The notes under the pieces are model-generated. The model was not told the origin of the DNA and made no database searches. It saw nothing but the letters and a program-made list of their open reading frames with translations. This document shows positions 17,284 to 24,841 of a stretch of 64,000 nt of DNA, piece after piece. A program made the position numbers and the translations under genes. The stretch is from contig NZ_SWKN01000006.1 in assembly GCF_005871185.1 (NCBI RefSeq), positions 1,401,666 through 1,465,665 on the forward strand, written 5' to 3'. Numbering within the stretch: the first letter of the stretch is position 1; the number at the start of each line of letters is the position of its first letter. Source of the stretch: Limnobacter alexandrii (GTDB lineage Bacteria > Pseudomonadota > Gammaproteobacteria > Burkholderiales > Burkholderiaceae_B).

Positions 17284-18003
17284 TTACGCCTCCTTTTTCA
17301 AGGGCATGGTGCGCACGGCAGAGTCTTTCTGCATGGGTGAGCCGGTCAGGAAGTAGGCGTGCAACTGGCGCGCAAATCGGTTCAGCTTGCTGAGCAAGCC
17401 TTTGTTGGCGCGGGTCAATGCGTTGTAACCCAACACCGCTGGAATGGCCACAGCCAATCCAAATGCGGTCATGATCAGCGCCTCACCCACTGGGCCCGCC
17501 ACTTTGTCGATGCTGGCCTGGCCAGAAACGCCAATGCCCACCAGCGCATGGTAAATACCCCACACCGTTCCGAACAGCCCAACAAACGGTGCTGTAGAAC
17601 CCACAGAGGCCAGAATGGACAGGCCCGATTGCAGCTTTTCAGCGGCTTCGTCCATGGCGCCGCGCAGTGCTTCGCTCAACCAATCCGCAAGGCTGATTTG
17701 CCCGTGCAAGTCGTCTTTGTTGGTGCTGTGGTGGTTCACCGCAGCCTGGCCTTCAATGGCCATGTGGTGAAACGGATTGCCGGTGTCTTTGCCCAGCACT
17801 TGCAGGCCCTCTGCAAAGCTGTGGGTGTGCCAGAATTTGTCAACCGCACCGACATTTTTGCGCAGGCGGTACAGACGAATGCTGCGGGTGATGATGACGT
17901 ACCACGACGCAATCGACATGATCAACAACAGCAATGCCACACTTTTAATGACCCAGTCGCCTTGGGCCCACATGGCGGCCATACCGTAAGGATTGTTTTC
18001 CAT
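17284..18003 (-). CDS. exbB: ExbB/TolQ/MotA family proton-channel protein
   Basis: A 239-residue inner-membrane protein with three transmembrane helices (about 17-40, 130-155 and 170-195). The family core LASVGSTAPFVGLFGTVWGI and the following AGPVGEALIMTAFGLAVAIPAVLGYN line the proton channel. It is placed between tonB and exbD, 30 bases after tonB. With ExbD and TonB it should energise the two TonB-dependent receptors encoded in this window. Confidence 0.92.
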   Translation of the reverse strand: MENNPYGMAAMWAQGDWVIKSVALLLLIMSIASWYVIITRSIRLYRLRKNVGAVDKFWHTHSFAEGLQVLGKDTGNPFHHMAIEGQAAVNHHSTNKDDLHGQISLADWLSEALRGAMDEAAEKLQSGLSILASVGSTAPFVGLFGTVWGIYHALVGIGVSGQASIDKVAGPVGEALIMTAFGLAVAIPAVLGYNALTRANKGLLSKLNRFARQLHAYFLTGSPMQKDSAVRTMPLKKEA

Positions 18004-18033
18004 TTCAATAAACCTCGCTTAAATTCAATGTTC

Positions 18034-18753
18034 TCAGTTATTCAATACAAAAGAAACCGGTTGTACATACCAAAACGGAATTGGCTTATCGCCTCGTTTC
18101 GCGGGCACGTACTTCCAGGTTTTCACAGCCTGAAGGGCTGCGTTGTCCAGTCGCGGAAAGCCGCTTGAGCGGTTCAATTTGATTTCACCCACACTGCCAT
18201 CGGGCAGGATGTAAACATCCAGCATGACCCGGCCTTGCTCGCCCAATCTGCGCGACAGCGCGGGGTATTGGGGTGCCGGGTTGTTCAGGTGCGCAGCATC
18301 CGTGCGGGGTGGCGTCACCGGCGCGGGTGCCTCGGGGGCGGGGGCCGCCTGCACAGGCGGTGCGGGTGGAGTGGGCACCACTGGCGCTGCTTGTTGCACA
18401 GGCTCGGGTGCCACTTCACGCACAGGCTCTGGCCTTGGTGTGGGCTTGGGTGTTGGTTTTGGTACCGGCTTGGGCTCGGGTTTCACCACCGGTTTGGGCT
18501 CAGGCTTGGGTGGTGGTGGCACAGGTTTTGGCGGTGGTGGTGCTGGCTCGGGTTCAGGGGCCACCAGTACGCCCACCACGCTGGGCGGTGTAATCACAGG
18601 GTCGCTGACACTGAGCTGTTGCGCAGCCCACACCAAGCCCAACACATGCAACAGCACAACACCGGTGAAGGTGAGGGCGTTGCTCATGGTTTGCGTGTTG
18701 TTGCTCAAGGGAGCACTCATTGGAACGGACATGGTGTTCAACGTTGTGTTCAT
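18034..18753 (-). CDS. tonB: Energy transducer TonB
   Basis: A 239-residue protein with an N-terminal membrane anchor (about 28-46), a long periplasmic spacer of Pro-Glu and Pro-Lys repeats (about 67-150) and a C-terminal TonB domain. That domain runs from YPALSRRLGEQGRVMLDVYI to SFVLNN and includes SSGFPRLDNAAL and the KTWKYVP motif. It carries proton-motive energy from ExbB/ExbD to outer-membrane receptors. A Fur-like site 70 bases upstream (14 of 19 matches) implies repression by iron. The repeats create long open frames on the opposite strand that are not genes. Confidence 0.93.
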   Translation of the reverse strand: MNTTLNTMSVPMSAPLSNNTQTMSNALTFTGVVLLHVLGLVWAAQQLSVSDPVITPPSVVGVLVAPEPEPAPPPPKPVPPPPKPEPKPVVKPEPKPVPKPTPKPTPRPEPVREVAPEPVQQAAPVVPTPPAPPVQAAPAPEAPAPVTPPRTDAAHLNNPAPQYPALSRRLGEQGRVMLDVYILPDGSVGEIKLNRSSGFPRLDNAALQAVKTWKYVPAKRGDKPIPFWYVQPVSFVLNN

Positions 18754-18822
18754 TGAGTCAATTGCTTCGATCTTGCTTGCGGACTATTGAATCAGCAAGC
18801 AATTTTCATGCACTCCAATATT

Positions 18823-18841
18823 GTGAATGAGAATTAATATC
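18823..18841. promoter_or_regulatory. Fur box upstream of tonB
   Basis: GTGAATGAGAATTAATATC matches the 19-bp Fur consensus at 14 of 19 positions (counted by eye), 70 bases upstream of the tonB start. Confidence 0.65.
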
Positions 18842-18894
18842 AAGAAGAGTTTAGCAGAAAAAAGCACTGGCTTGCGGCGGCTGGCTGGTGCGGG

Positions 18895-18986
18895 AGGGTC
18901 TTTCCGAGCGAGGAAGGCCTACCGGTGAGGATGCCAACTGTTGCGAAGAAGGAGATTTGCGGTAGACCCACGGCAATCTCACCCGG
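18895..18986. other. Two adjacent GC-rich hairpins, possible structured RNA
   Basis: GGTCTTTCC (18897-18905) pairs with GGAAGGCC (18912-18919). CCGGTGAGGATGCC (18922-18935) pairs with GGCAATCTCACCCGG (18972-18986) with one bulge and a two-base mismatch. I do not recognise a known riboswitch or sRNA. Confidence 0.35.
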
Positions 18987-18998
18987 AAAGATTTAAAC

Positions 18999-19017
18999 GA
19001 TAAGTGTTCTCATTATT
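18999..19017. promoter_or_regulatory. Fur box upstream of bfr
   Basis: GATAAGTGTTCTCATTATT; its reverse complement matches the Fur consensus at 14 of 19 positions. It lies about 125 bases before bfr. Confidence 0.5.
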
Positions 19018-19140
19018 ATTTATCTTATTGATTTTAGCAAGTGTTTTTTTAAAAGGCGCTTCAGAAAAGGGTTTCAGGCCACTTGGTGCACGTTGTACAC
19101 TGTGGGATTGAGTTGATTTTGAATGCAAGGGAGAAGAACT

Positions 19141-19617
19141 ATGAAAGGTTCGAACAAGGTTATTGCTGCGCTGAATGCGCAGTTGAAAAACGAGCTGACA
19201 GCAATTAACCAGTATTTCCTGCATTCGCGCATTTTCGGGAATTGGGGTTTGGACGTACTCAAGAAAAAAGAGTACGAGGAATCAATTGGCGAGATGAAAC
19301 ACGCCGATTTACTGATTGAACGTGTGCTGATGCTGGACGGGCTGCCGAATCTGCAGGACCTGGGCAAGTTGATGATTGGCGAGAACACCCGCGAAATTCT
19401 GGAAAGCGACCTGAAAATGGAAAGCGCTGCCCAGGTCACCATCAAGGACGGGATCAAAGTGTCTGAGGAAGAGCGCGATTATGTTTCTCGCGACATTTTG
19501 AAAGTGATTCTGGAAGACACGGAAGAGCACATCGATTGGCTGGAAACCCAGCTGAGCCTGATTGACCGGGTTGGTCTGCAAAATTATGAGCAGTCCATGA
19601 TGGGTGTTTCAGAGTAA
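19141..19617 (+). CDS. bfr: Bacterioferritin subunit (haem ligand kept, one ferroxidase ligand replaced)
   Basis: A 158-residue subunit of the 24-mer iron-storage cage, the same length as E. coli Bfr and alignable without gaps. The haem ligand Met52 is present. Ferroxidase ligands Glu18, Glu51, His54, Glu94 and His130 are present, but position 127, normally Glu, is Thr (EDTEEH at 125-130). Such altered subunits are known in two-subunit bacterioferritins, so a second, fully active subunit may be encoded elsewhere. The start at ATG 19141 has AAGGGAGAAG just upstream; an upstream in-frame ATG at 19123 is less likely. bfd follows 100 bases downstream. Confidence 0.92.
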   Translation: MKGSNKVIAALNAQLKNELTAINQYFLHSRIFGNWGLDVLKKKEYEESIGEMKHADLLIERVLMLDGLPNLQDLGKLMIGENTREILESDLKMESAAQVTIKDGIKVSEEERDYVSRDILKVILEDTEEHIDWLETQLSLIDRVGLQNYEQSMMGVSE

Positions 19618-19662
19618 TTTCTCTAAAGATTTTCAAGATGCGTTGAAAAAACACTTGATTAT

Positions 19663-19681
19663 AGTAATGCGAATCATTATT
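19663..19681. promoter_or_regulatory. Fur box upstream of bfd
   Basis: AGTAATGCGAATCATTATT matches the Fur consensus at 14 of 19 positions, about 37 bases before bfd. It indicates induction of iron release from bacterioferritin under iron limitation. Confidence 0.65.
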
Positions 19682-19717
19682 ATTAATTTCAAGTTCAACG
19701 CATTTTGAGGTCCTCCC

Positions 19718-19918
19718 GTGATCGTATGCATTTGTGCCAATGTTAGCGACCGTACCATTTCCGAGGCTGTTCGCAGCGGTTGCGGGTCTGTAGATGACAT
19801 CACCATGAAAACCGGTGCTTGTTCAGGTTGTGGCCAGTGCCGCATGCACTGTCAAAGTGAAATTGATGCGCACAATACGCTGGTTCAAGTCAGTGAAATG
19901 AGCCAGCAAACAGTTTGA
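19718..19918 (+). CDS. bfd: Bacterioferritin-associated ferredoxin Bfd
   Basis: A 66-residue [2Fe-2S] protein that docks on bacterioferritin and donates electrons through its haem to release stored iron as Fe(II). The four cluster cysteines are seen in CIC near the N-terminus (Cys4, Cys6) and in the ACSGCGQC segment, with an additional Cys in RMHC. The start is GTG 19718 with AGGTCC upstream. It has its own Fur-like box and lies just after bfr, the usual pairing. Confidence 0.92.
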   Translation: MIVCICANVSDRTISEAVRSGCGSVDDITMKTGACSGCGQCRMHCQSEIDAHNTLVQVSEMSQQTV

Positions 19919-19953
19919 TTTCTAAATTCTGTCGCCTGGCTTAATTCCCCACC

Positions 19954-20703
19954 TTAGCTTCCAAATTTCAAAACTCTCGCGGTTGACCTGGCATGGCCTG
20001 GCTCACCCAATGCTTGTTCAGGGCTTGGGGCGCTTGACTCCGTAAATCGTCTTTTCGCAGCTTGCCGCGGTAACACAGTGCCGGCCTCGTTGCGAAACTG
20101 GTCGAAATAATCCAGCCAGGGTTGAACCTTTGCATTTGCTTGCGTTTTGCCTCCACATTGTTCTATGAATTCCTGATCGGTACGCCTGGCTTTGTAATCG
20201 GCCAGGCAGTCCGCCAACATGCCAACTTGCACGCCATGAATGGAATGCGGGTTGAACTGGTATTTTAGAAAACCCGGGGTGCTGGAAGAGACGATGTCTA
20301 TTTTCAGGTCGGGTGCATTCTCGCGTGTCATGTGCAACACATGCGCGAAATTTGCGTCGCGTTTCAAATTCAGTTTGCCCAGTGTTTCCGGATTGGCCAG
20401 TTCTACCCGGCGAATTGCAGTGTCATTGACAACAACATCAAGATCATGGGGAAGGGGCAGTTTGCATGTGGCGTTGGGGTGTTCAAGTGCATGAAGATGC
20501 ATGGCAGCGCTACCCACAAGGGTGTAGTTGCCGCGCCCGCCTAGCAGGGTGTCGAGGGCATGAACCAGTTTGTTCGCGTTGACGCCGGGGAGCGCGGATT
20601 CAAGGGCTGAGGCAATCTGGATAGCTAGGGTTTGGCTTGTTTGAGTACGATCTGGTGAGGAATGAAGGGACTGAGTGTGACCAATGGCTGATGAAGGGTT
20701 CAT
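19954..20703 (-). CDS. Nucleotidyltransferase-fold-like protein of unknown function
   Basis: 249 residues, not assigned to a named family. The central part reads YTLVGSAAMHLHAL (about 60-73), then about 15 residues on PHDLDVVV, and later LKIDIVSS. The pattern of a Gly-Ser loop followed by two Asp in an hD-x-D strand and a third acidic strand resembles DNA-polymerase-beta-like nucleotidyltransferases. The flanks are low in hydrophobics and rich in Ser, Thr and Gln, and no signal peptide or membrane segment is seen. It stands alone between bfd and the siderophore operon on the strand of the latter. It could be a toxin-like or RNA-modifying NTase or an injected effector; nothing here decides between these. 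Confidence 0.4.
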   Translation of the reverse strand: MNPSSAIGHTQSLHSSPDRTQTSQTLAIQIASALESALPGVNANKLVHALDTLLGGRGNYTLVGSAAMHLHALEHPNATCKLPLPHDLDVVVNDTAIRRVELANPETLGKLNLKRDANFAHVLHMTRENAPDLKIDIVSSSTPGFLKYQFNPHSIHGVQVGMLADCLADYKARRTDQEFIEQCGGKTQANAKVQPWLDYFDQFRNEAGTVLPRQAAKRRFTESSAPSPEQALGEPGHARSTARVLKFGS

Positions 20704-20764
20704 TTTGATTAAGTGCTTTAGGTTAATCGAAGTAGGTAGCCTTCTCAGCCCAAGAGTTCAACTC

Positions 20765-21940
20765 TCAATTGAGATAGATAGTTTCTGGCGCAGCATGCAT
20801 CAAAAAATTCTGGTGTGAAATATTCCATGCATAAGCACCCGCCAGCGTAAAGACCAGGTAGTCACCCAAAGCCAATTCCTGAACTGGTAGTTGCTGGTGC
20901 AGGCGGTCTTTCGGGGTACACAGTTGCCCCACCACATTCACGGTTGAATTGAGCACAACGGCCGCGTTGCGGTTGCGGTGCACCCACACCGGGTGGTTGT
21001 GGCTTTGTGCCGCAGGGGTCCGAAAGTGGTGTGTGCCGCCTTTGCCGATCGCAAACCACTGCCCATGACTTTGTTTCAGATCGATTACTTCCATCACGTA
21101 GTAGCCACAAAATGCGCTTACAAAACGGCCGCACTCAAACCTGATTTGCCGGGTTTGCATGTCATGTTGTGTGATCAATTCATCAAGCCGATTGCAGAAT
21201 TCCGGCCAGTTGAATTGTTCATCCACGCACTGATAGTTCACGCCGATCCCGCCGCCCACATTGATCACTTTGCAGCGAATGTGCCATTGCGATTCCCATT
21301 GCCGGGTGATTTCGAAGTACCGTGTCATCAATTTCAGATGATTTTCGACTGACAACTGATGCGACATGGAATGAAAATGAAATCCTGCAAATTCAAGTTG
21401 TGGTGATTCCTGAAGCAATGCCAGCGCTGTGCCAAGGTCGCAGGGGTCGAGCCCAAAGGGGGTGGCTTGACCGCCCATTTGAAGTTTGCTGCTTGCTATG
21501 CCTTCAAGCGTAATATTCATGCGCAACATGATTGTTTGGGTTTGATCCGTGTGAGCGCAAAGCAATGCAAGGCGCTTCAGTTCGGTCAGGCTTTCCACGT
21601 GAATACAGGCCACCTTTTGGTGTAGTGCCTGTTGCAAATCGTCAGTGGTTTTGCCGGGGCCACCGAAAATCAGTGGTTTGCCAAATTGCTGCTCATTCAA
21701 GTGGGCCAACTCGCCTGCCGATGCAGCTTCAAACCCGTCAACGTGTGGGGCCAGCGTGTGCAGCAGGTGCACATCAGGGTTGGCTTTGGCCGCGTAATAC
21801 AGTTCGCAATTGCGGGGCAGGTGCCGTTTCATGTGTTGCGCATGCGCAGCCAGTGCGGGCAAGTCGTACACATAGGCACACCAGGGTGATGTGCCTGACT
21901 TGGCCTTTTCAACAAGCAGTTTCTTCAATGTGTTTGTCAT
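20765..21940 (-). CDS. PLP-dependent decarboxylase of siderophore synthesis (PvsE/SbnH-like)
   Basis: A fold-type III PLP enzyme of about 391 residues (LysA-like). The PLP lysine is in YYAAKANPD, the phosphate-binding glycines are in VINVGGGIGVNY, and FECGRFVSAFCGYYV near the C-terminus carries the ECGR motif. PvsE and SbnH enzymes decarboxylate an amino-acid-citrate intermediate during carboxylate siderophore assembly. ATG 21940 is taken as the start; it overlaps the preceding synthetase by 32 bases. The open frame extends 65 residues further but without family character. It is the last gene of a six-gene operon, in the pvsE position. Confidence 0.85.
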   Translation of the reverse strand: MTNTLKKLLVEKAKSGTSPWCAYVYDLPALAAHAQHMKRHLPRNCELYYAAKANPDVHLLHTLAPHVDGFEAASAGELAHLNEQQFGKPLIFGGPGKTTDDLQQALHQKVACIHVESLTELKRLALLCAHTDQTQTIMLRMNITLEGIASSKLQMGGQATPFGLDPCDLGTALALLQESPQLEFAGFHFHSMSHQLSVENHLKLMTRYFEITRQWESQWHIRCKVINVGGGIGVNYQCVDEQFNWPEFCNRLDELITQHDMQTRQIRFECGRFVSAFCGYYVMEVIDLKQSHGQWFAIGKGGTHHFRTPAAQSHNHPVWVHRNRNAAVVLNSTVNVVGQLCTPKDRLHQQLPVQELALGDYLVFTLAGAYAWNISHQNFLMHAAPETIYLN

Positions 21941-23675
21941 GGTGTTCAAGCAGGGGGTGTGAAAGGAATGTGTAGTCGGAAAGGCGATCGGCCTTTTTGA
22001 ACAAACGTGTTTTGAGGTTGTTCTTCGATGCAAGCGTTTGGCCTTGCAACAAACCGGAAAGCGTCTGGGGTGTACCCAAGGCATGGCTGGTCTGCTGTAT
22101 CCGTGTGGCAAGGCATTGCCACGCACGTTGTTCAAGCCCCGGTGTGTGCTGGCAGGCGTGGAAAATCATCTCGGCAATGTTGTTCACCAGCAGGCAATAA
22201 CTGACCCTTTTCCAGCCTTGGTCTTCGGAATAATGCACAGAAGCAATGGCACGTTCCGAAAGGCCTTTCAGGCGATCAGACGGCCAGTGTTGTGGAACCA
22301 GTTTGGTGCCTTCCAGGTCGCGGATCCAAACGCGCACGGGCATGCCCTTGTCCAAGGCCAGCACAGTGTTTTGCAAATGCGGCTCAAGCACCACACCGTG
22401 TTTGAAAAACAGGGTCAAGGTGCTGGGTACCAGCAAATTGAAATAGTTTTGCAGCCATTTCAGGGTGAAGTCGGCTTTGTCTGAACCGTGCTTTTCAGCC
22501 TGTTCGCCAAGAAGCTGTGCCAGTTGGCTTTGGCCTGCCGTGTCCCATGACGCAAGCGTGCCCACCATGTGAATGTCGGTGTAGTGACTTTGAAGTTGTT
22601 CCCTGAAGATAATGCCGAAACTTTCCTGCAAGCTCAGGATATCTTCGTTGCTGACAGCTGTGCCGGCTTTCGATAAATCGAGTGTGCAGGCGGCAGGTTC
22701 GCGCAACATCCGAAAACCTGGGTGTGCGTGCTCAACATGTTCAAAGGTGTGTGCAAGCAGTTGGGTCATGCCCACAGCGCTTTCAAGTTCATACCACGCA
22801 TTTTTGCGAATGCAATTGGTCAGCCGAACGTGAATGGAGCATTTCAAAAATACATCAAGCTCGGGTTGGTACAGGGTGCGCACCGACGAGGTGGGCCACA
22901 CCACTTTGCCCAAGGCGCCCAAGTGGCGAATCAGTTTTTTTTGGCTTGCCTGCTGATAAATTCTGGAGCTTAGAACAAGGTCCACTTCCCAGGGGTGGCA
23001 GGGGTAGAGGCCCGTGCGCCCGGTCAGCACTTCAGACACTTTGTTGATCACCGGGTTGCCGAGTTCTTTCAGTAAAACGGGATCGATTTCAAACCAGTGC
23101 AACTGGAATGCGGCGCCCACCTCTGGTGAACACATCAGCAATTGATCCGCTTGAACACCTGAGCGGCTTTTCGGGCTGGGGTGAAACGGATGTCCCCATA
23201 GCAGCGATTGTTCGGTGTGCTGCACGGCGTTGATGCGGGGCACGTTTGCATGCGCCAAGAACAGTTGCATGTTGTCCAGGCTGTTGTGTATTTGGGCCTG
23301 CAATTCGATGTTCGGTTCGGTTTGCGTCAGCATGGCCATGTGCTCTAGCAGGGCTTCAATGGCTGCGTGGGTGCTCAGCACTTGCCACGGCTTGCCCATC
23401 GGTTTTCCGAACAGTTTCGAGCCCAGCTTGACCTGGTTCAGCGCGCCCCGTACTTGCACTTTGAAGGCAATTTTCAGCAAGGGGTAAGCGGTGCGAATTC
23501 TCACCGTTTCTCCTTCCAGTAAATCGCTTTGCAGGGCTTTGGGCAGGTCGCCTTGTGCGTGCCAGTCCACCAGTTGCTGAGGCACTGCGAATTCGCGCAG
23601 GTAGCAATTCAGAAGATGATTCAGGCTGTGGTGTTCGGCTTGGTGTTGCTGAATTCGTTGTTCAAATGTGGGCAT
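21909..23675 (-). CDS. IucA/IucC-type siderophore synthetase (PvsD position)
   Basis: A 588-residue NRPS-independent siderophore (NIS) synthetase that adenylates a citrate-type carboxylate and couples it to an amine or alcohol. Family marks: GHPFHPSPKSRSG (ATP phosphate binding), YPCHPWE, SSVRTLY, and the C-terminal FerR-like ferric-binding-type domain with HGVVLEPHLQNTVLAL and DLEGTKL. The gene overlaps the upstream MFS gene by 55 bases and the decarboxylase by 32, showing tight coupling. In the pvs order this is PvsD. Which carboxyl group it uses cannot be read from sequence. Confidence 0.9.
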   Translation of the reverse strand: MPTFEQRIQQHQAEHHSLNHLLNCYLREFAVPQQLVDWHAQGDLPKALQSDLLEGETVRIRTAYPLLKIAFKVQVRGALNQVKLGSKLFGKPMGKPWQVLSTHAAIEALLEHMAMLTQTEPNIELQAQIHNSLDNMQLFLAHANVPRINAVQHTEQSLLWGHPFHPSPKSRSGVQADQLLMCSPEVGAAFQLHWFEIDPVLLKELGNPVINKVSEVLTGRTGLYPCHPWEVDLVLSSRIYQQASQKKLIRHLGALGKVVWPTSSVRTLYQPELDVFLKCSIHVRLTNCIRKNAWYELESAVGMTQLLAHTFEHVEHAHPGFRMLREPAACTLDLSKAGTAVSNEDILSLQESFGIIFREQLQSHYTDIHMVGTLASWDTAGQSQLAQLLGEQAEKHGSDKADFTLKWLQNYFNLLVPSTLTLFFKHGVVLEPHLQNTVLALDKGMPVRVWIRDLEGTKLVPQHWPSDRLKGLSERAIASVHYSEDQGWKRVSYCLLVNNIAEMIFHACQHTPGLEQRAWQCLATRIQQTSHALGTPQTLSGLLQGQTLASKNNLKTRLFKKADRLSDYTFLSHPLLEHHDKHIEETAC

Positions 23676-24841
23676 GGGCGTGATCCTGTTTTTTGAATGT
23701 GGTGAACAAGTGGCATGGCAGCAAGGCTTGCCACAGCGGAAAGCAGAAAAGGCGAGGAAAGGTTCATGTGGTTGACTGCAAAACCGGCTGCAACGCCAGC
23801 GGCCACACCGGCCAGTTTTCCCACGCTGTCAAGCGAGCCAAACCAGGTGCCTGCGCGCGCTGCCTGAAAAGACTTGGCCACCAGTTGATGCGTGCCGTGG
23901 TAGCCCAGCCAAATGCCCACGCCAAACAGAACACGGGCAGCAGTAAGGGCCCAGCCGCTGTTGAATTGCCACTGCATGCACGCGGCCATGGCCAGGGCCA
24001 GCATGCTGAGGTGGCAATTCAATGCCCAGTTTGGCAGGCGTTTTTTCAGCAGCGGTTGAAGCAGCAGATAAACCAGGTGGGGCAGCACGTACAGCAGGGC
24101 AATGGCAGTGGTGCTGGCAATGCCCGGGGCTGCGTAGGGCAGGAAGTACGGGAAGGTGACCACCATGGCAAAGCAGAACAGGGCTTGCAGACTGCACACT
24201 GCAAAGGCAGATGCGTAGTGCACTTGGGTGGATTTGTTGCCCAAGGCATTGTTGGAGGCAGTGCCTGAGGTTGCTTTCGATGTGTGCGATGTGTGTGAAT
24301 CGTTGGGCAGTGTGCAGGCATACAGTGCGCCCAGCATGGGCAGGGTTGCCAACACAATGTACAGGTGTTGTAATTTGACGTGTTGAACGCCAAAGGCCAA
24401 CACCAAAGGCGCAGTAACCAGCGCCATGCGTGCGCTGAACTGCGTCCAGTTCAGGGTGTTGGACAGCGTTTCACGCGGCAAGGTGGTGGCCAGGTAGGAA
24501 TTGGCGGCAGCCAGCGTGCCTCCCATCAAGCCTTGCAGGGTTAATGCCATGACCAGTTCCGGCACTGAACTTGAAACCCCGACCCACGCAAATGCAAGGG
24601 ACAAACCTGCCAGCGCACGGATCAGCGAGAAACGCCTGCCGAAGCGATCGGCTACCTTGCCCCACAATGGGCCGCTGAGTGCGGTCAGCAGGGTGGGCCA
24701 TGCAAACACAAACCCGATCCAGGGGCTGTTCGATGGCAGCCCCAAGTCGGTGAACAGCACGGGCAGGTACAGCGGCATCCCCAGCACGGTGAATGCGGCC
24801 AGAAAATGACAGACCAGTACTGCGATCAACACACGGCTCAT
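23621..24841 (-). CDS. MFS exporter, probable siderophore efflux (PvsC position)
   Basis: A major facilitator protein of about 406 residues with twelve predicted helices. After helix 2 comes the family loop GKVADRFGRRFSLIRA. I start at ATG 24841, which overlaps the stop of the upstream synthetase gene as ATGA; the frame is open 43 residues further upstream but inside that gene. The position between two NIS synthetase genes matches pvsC, the vibrioferrin exporter. Export of the finished siderophore is therefore inferred from context. Confidence 0.85.
   Translation of the reverse strand: MSRVLIAVLVCHFLAAFTVLGMPLYLPVLFTDLGLPSNSPWIGFVFAWPTLLTALSGPLWGKVADRFGRRFSLIRALAGLSLAFAWVGVSSSVPELVMALTLQGLMGGTLAAANSYLATTLPRETLSNTLNWTQFSARMALVTAPLVLAFGVQHVKLQHLYIVLATLPMLGALYACTLPNDSHTSHTSKATSGTASNNALGNKSTQVHYASAFAVCSLQALFCFAMVVTFPYFLPYAAPGIASTTAIALLYVLPHLVYLLLQPLLKKRLPNWALNCHLSMLALAMAACMQWQFNSGWALTAARVLFGVGIWLGYHGTHQLVAKSFQAARAGTWFGSLDSVGKLAGVAAGVAAGFAVNHMNLSSPFLLSAVASLAAMPLVHHIQKTGSRPCPHLNNEFSNTKPNTTA

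Larger units (their letters stand above)
18754..19140. other. 387-base intergenic region between tonB and bfr
   Basis: No convincing gene. It holds a Fur-like box at each AT-rich end (18823-18841 and 18999-19017) and, between them, a GC-rich block (about 18890-18990) with two strong inverted repeats that could fold as a structured RNA or be a dispersed palindromic element. Confidence 0.5.

Noticed and set aside
18224..18790. Long Gly-rich open frames opposite tonB
   Set aside because: They are the antisense reading of the Pro-Glu/Pro-Lys repeats of TonB and have no domain or ribosome site.
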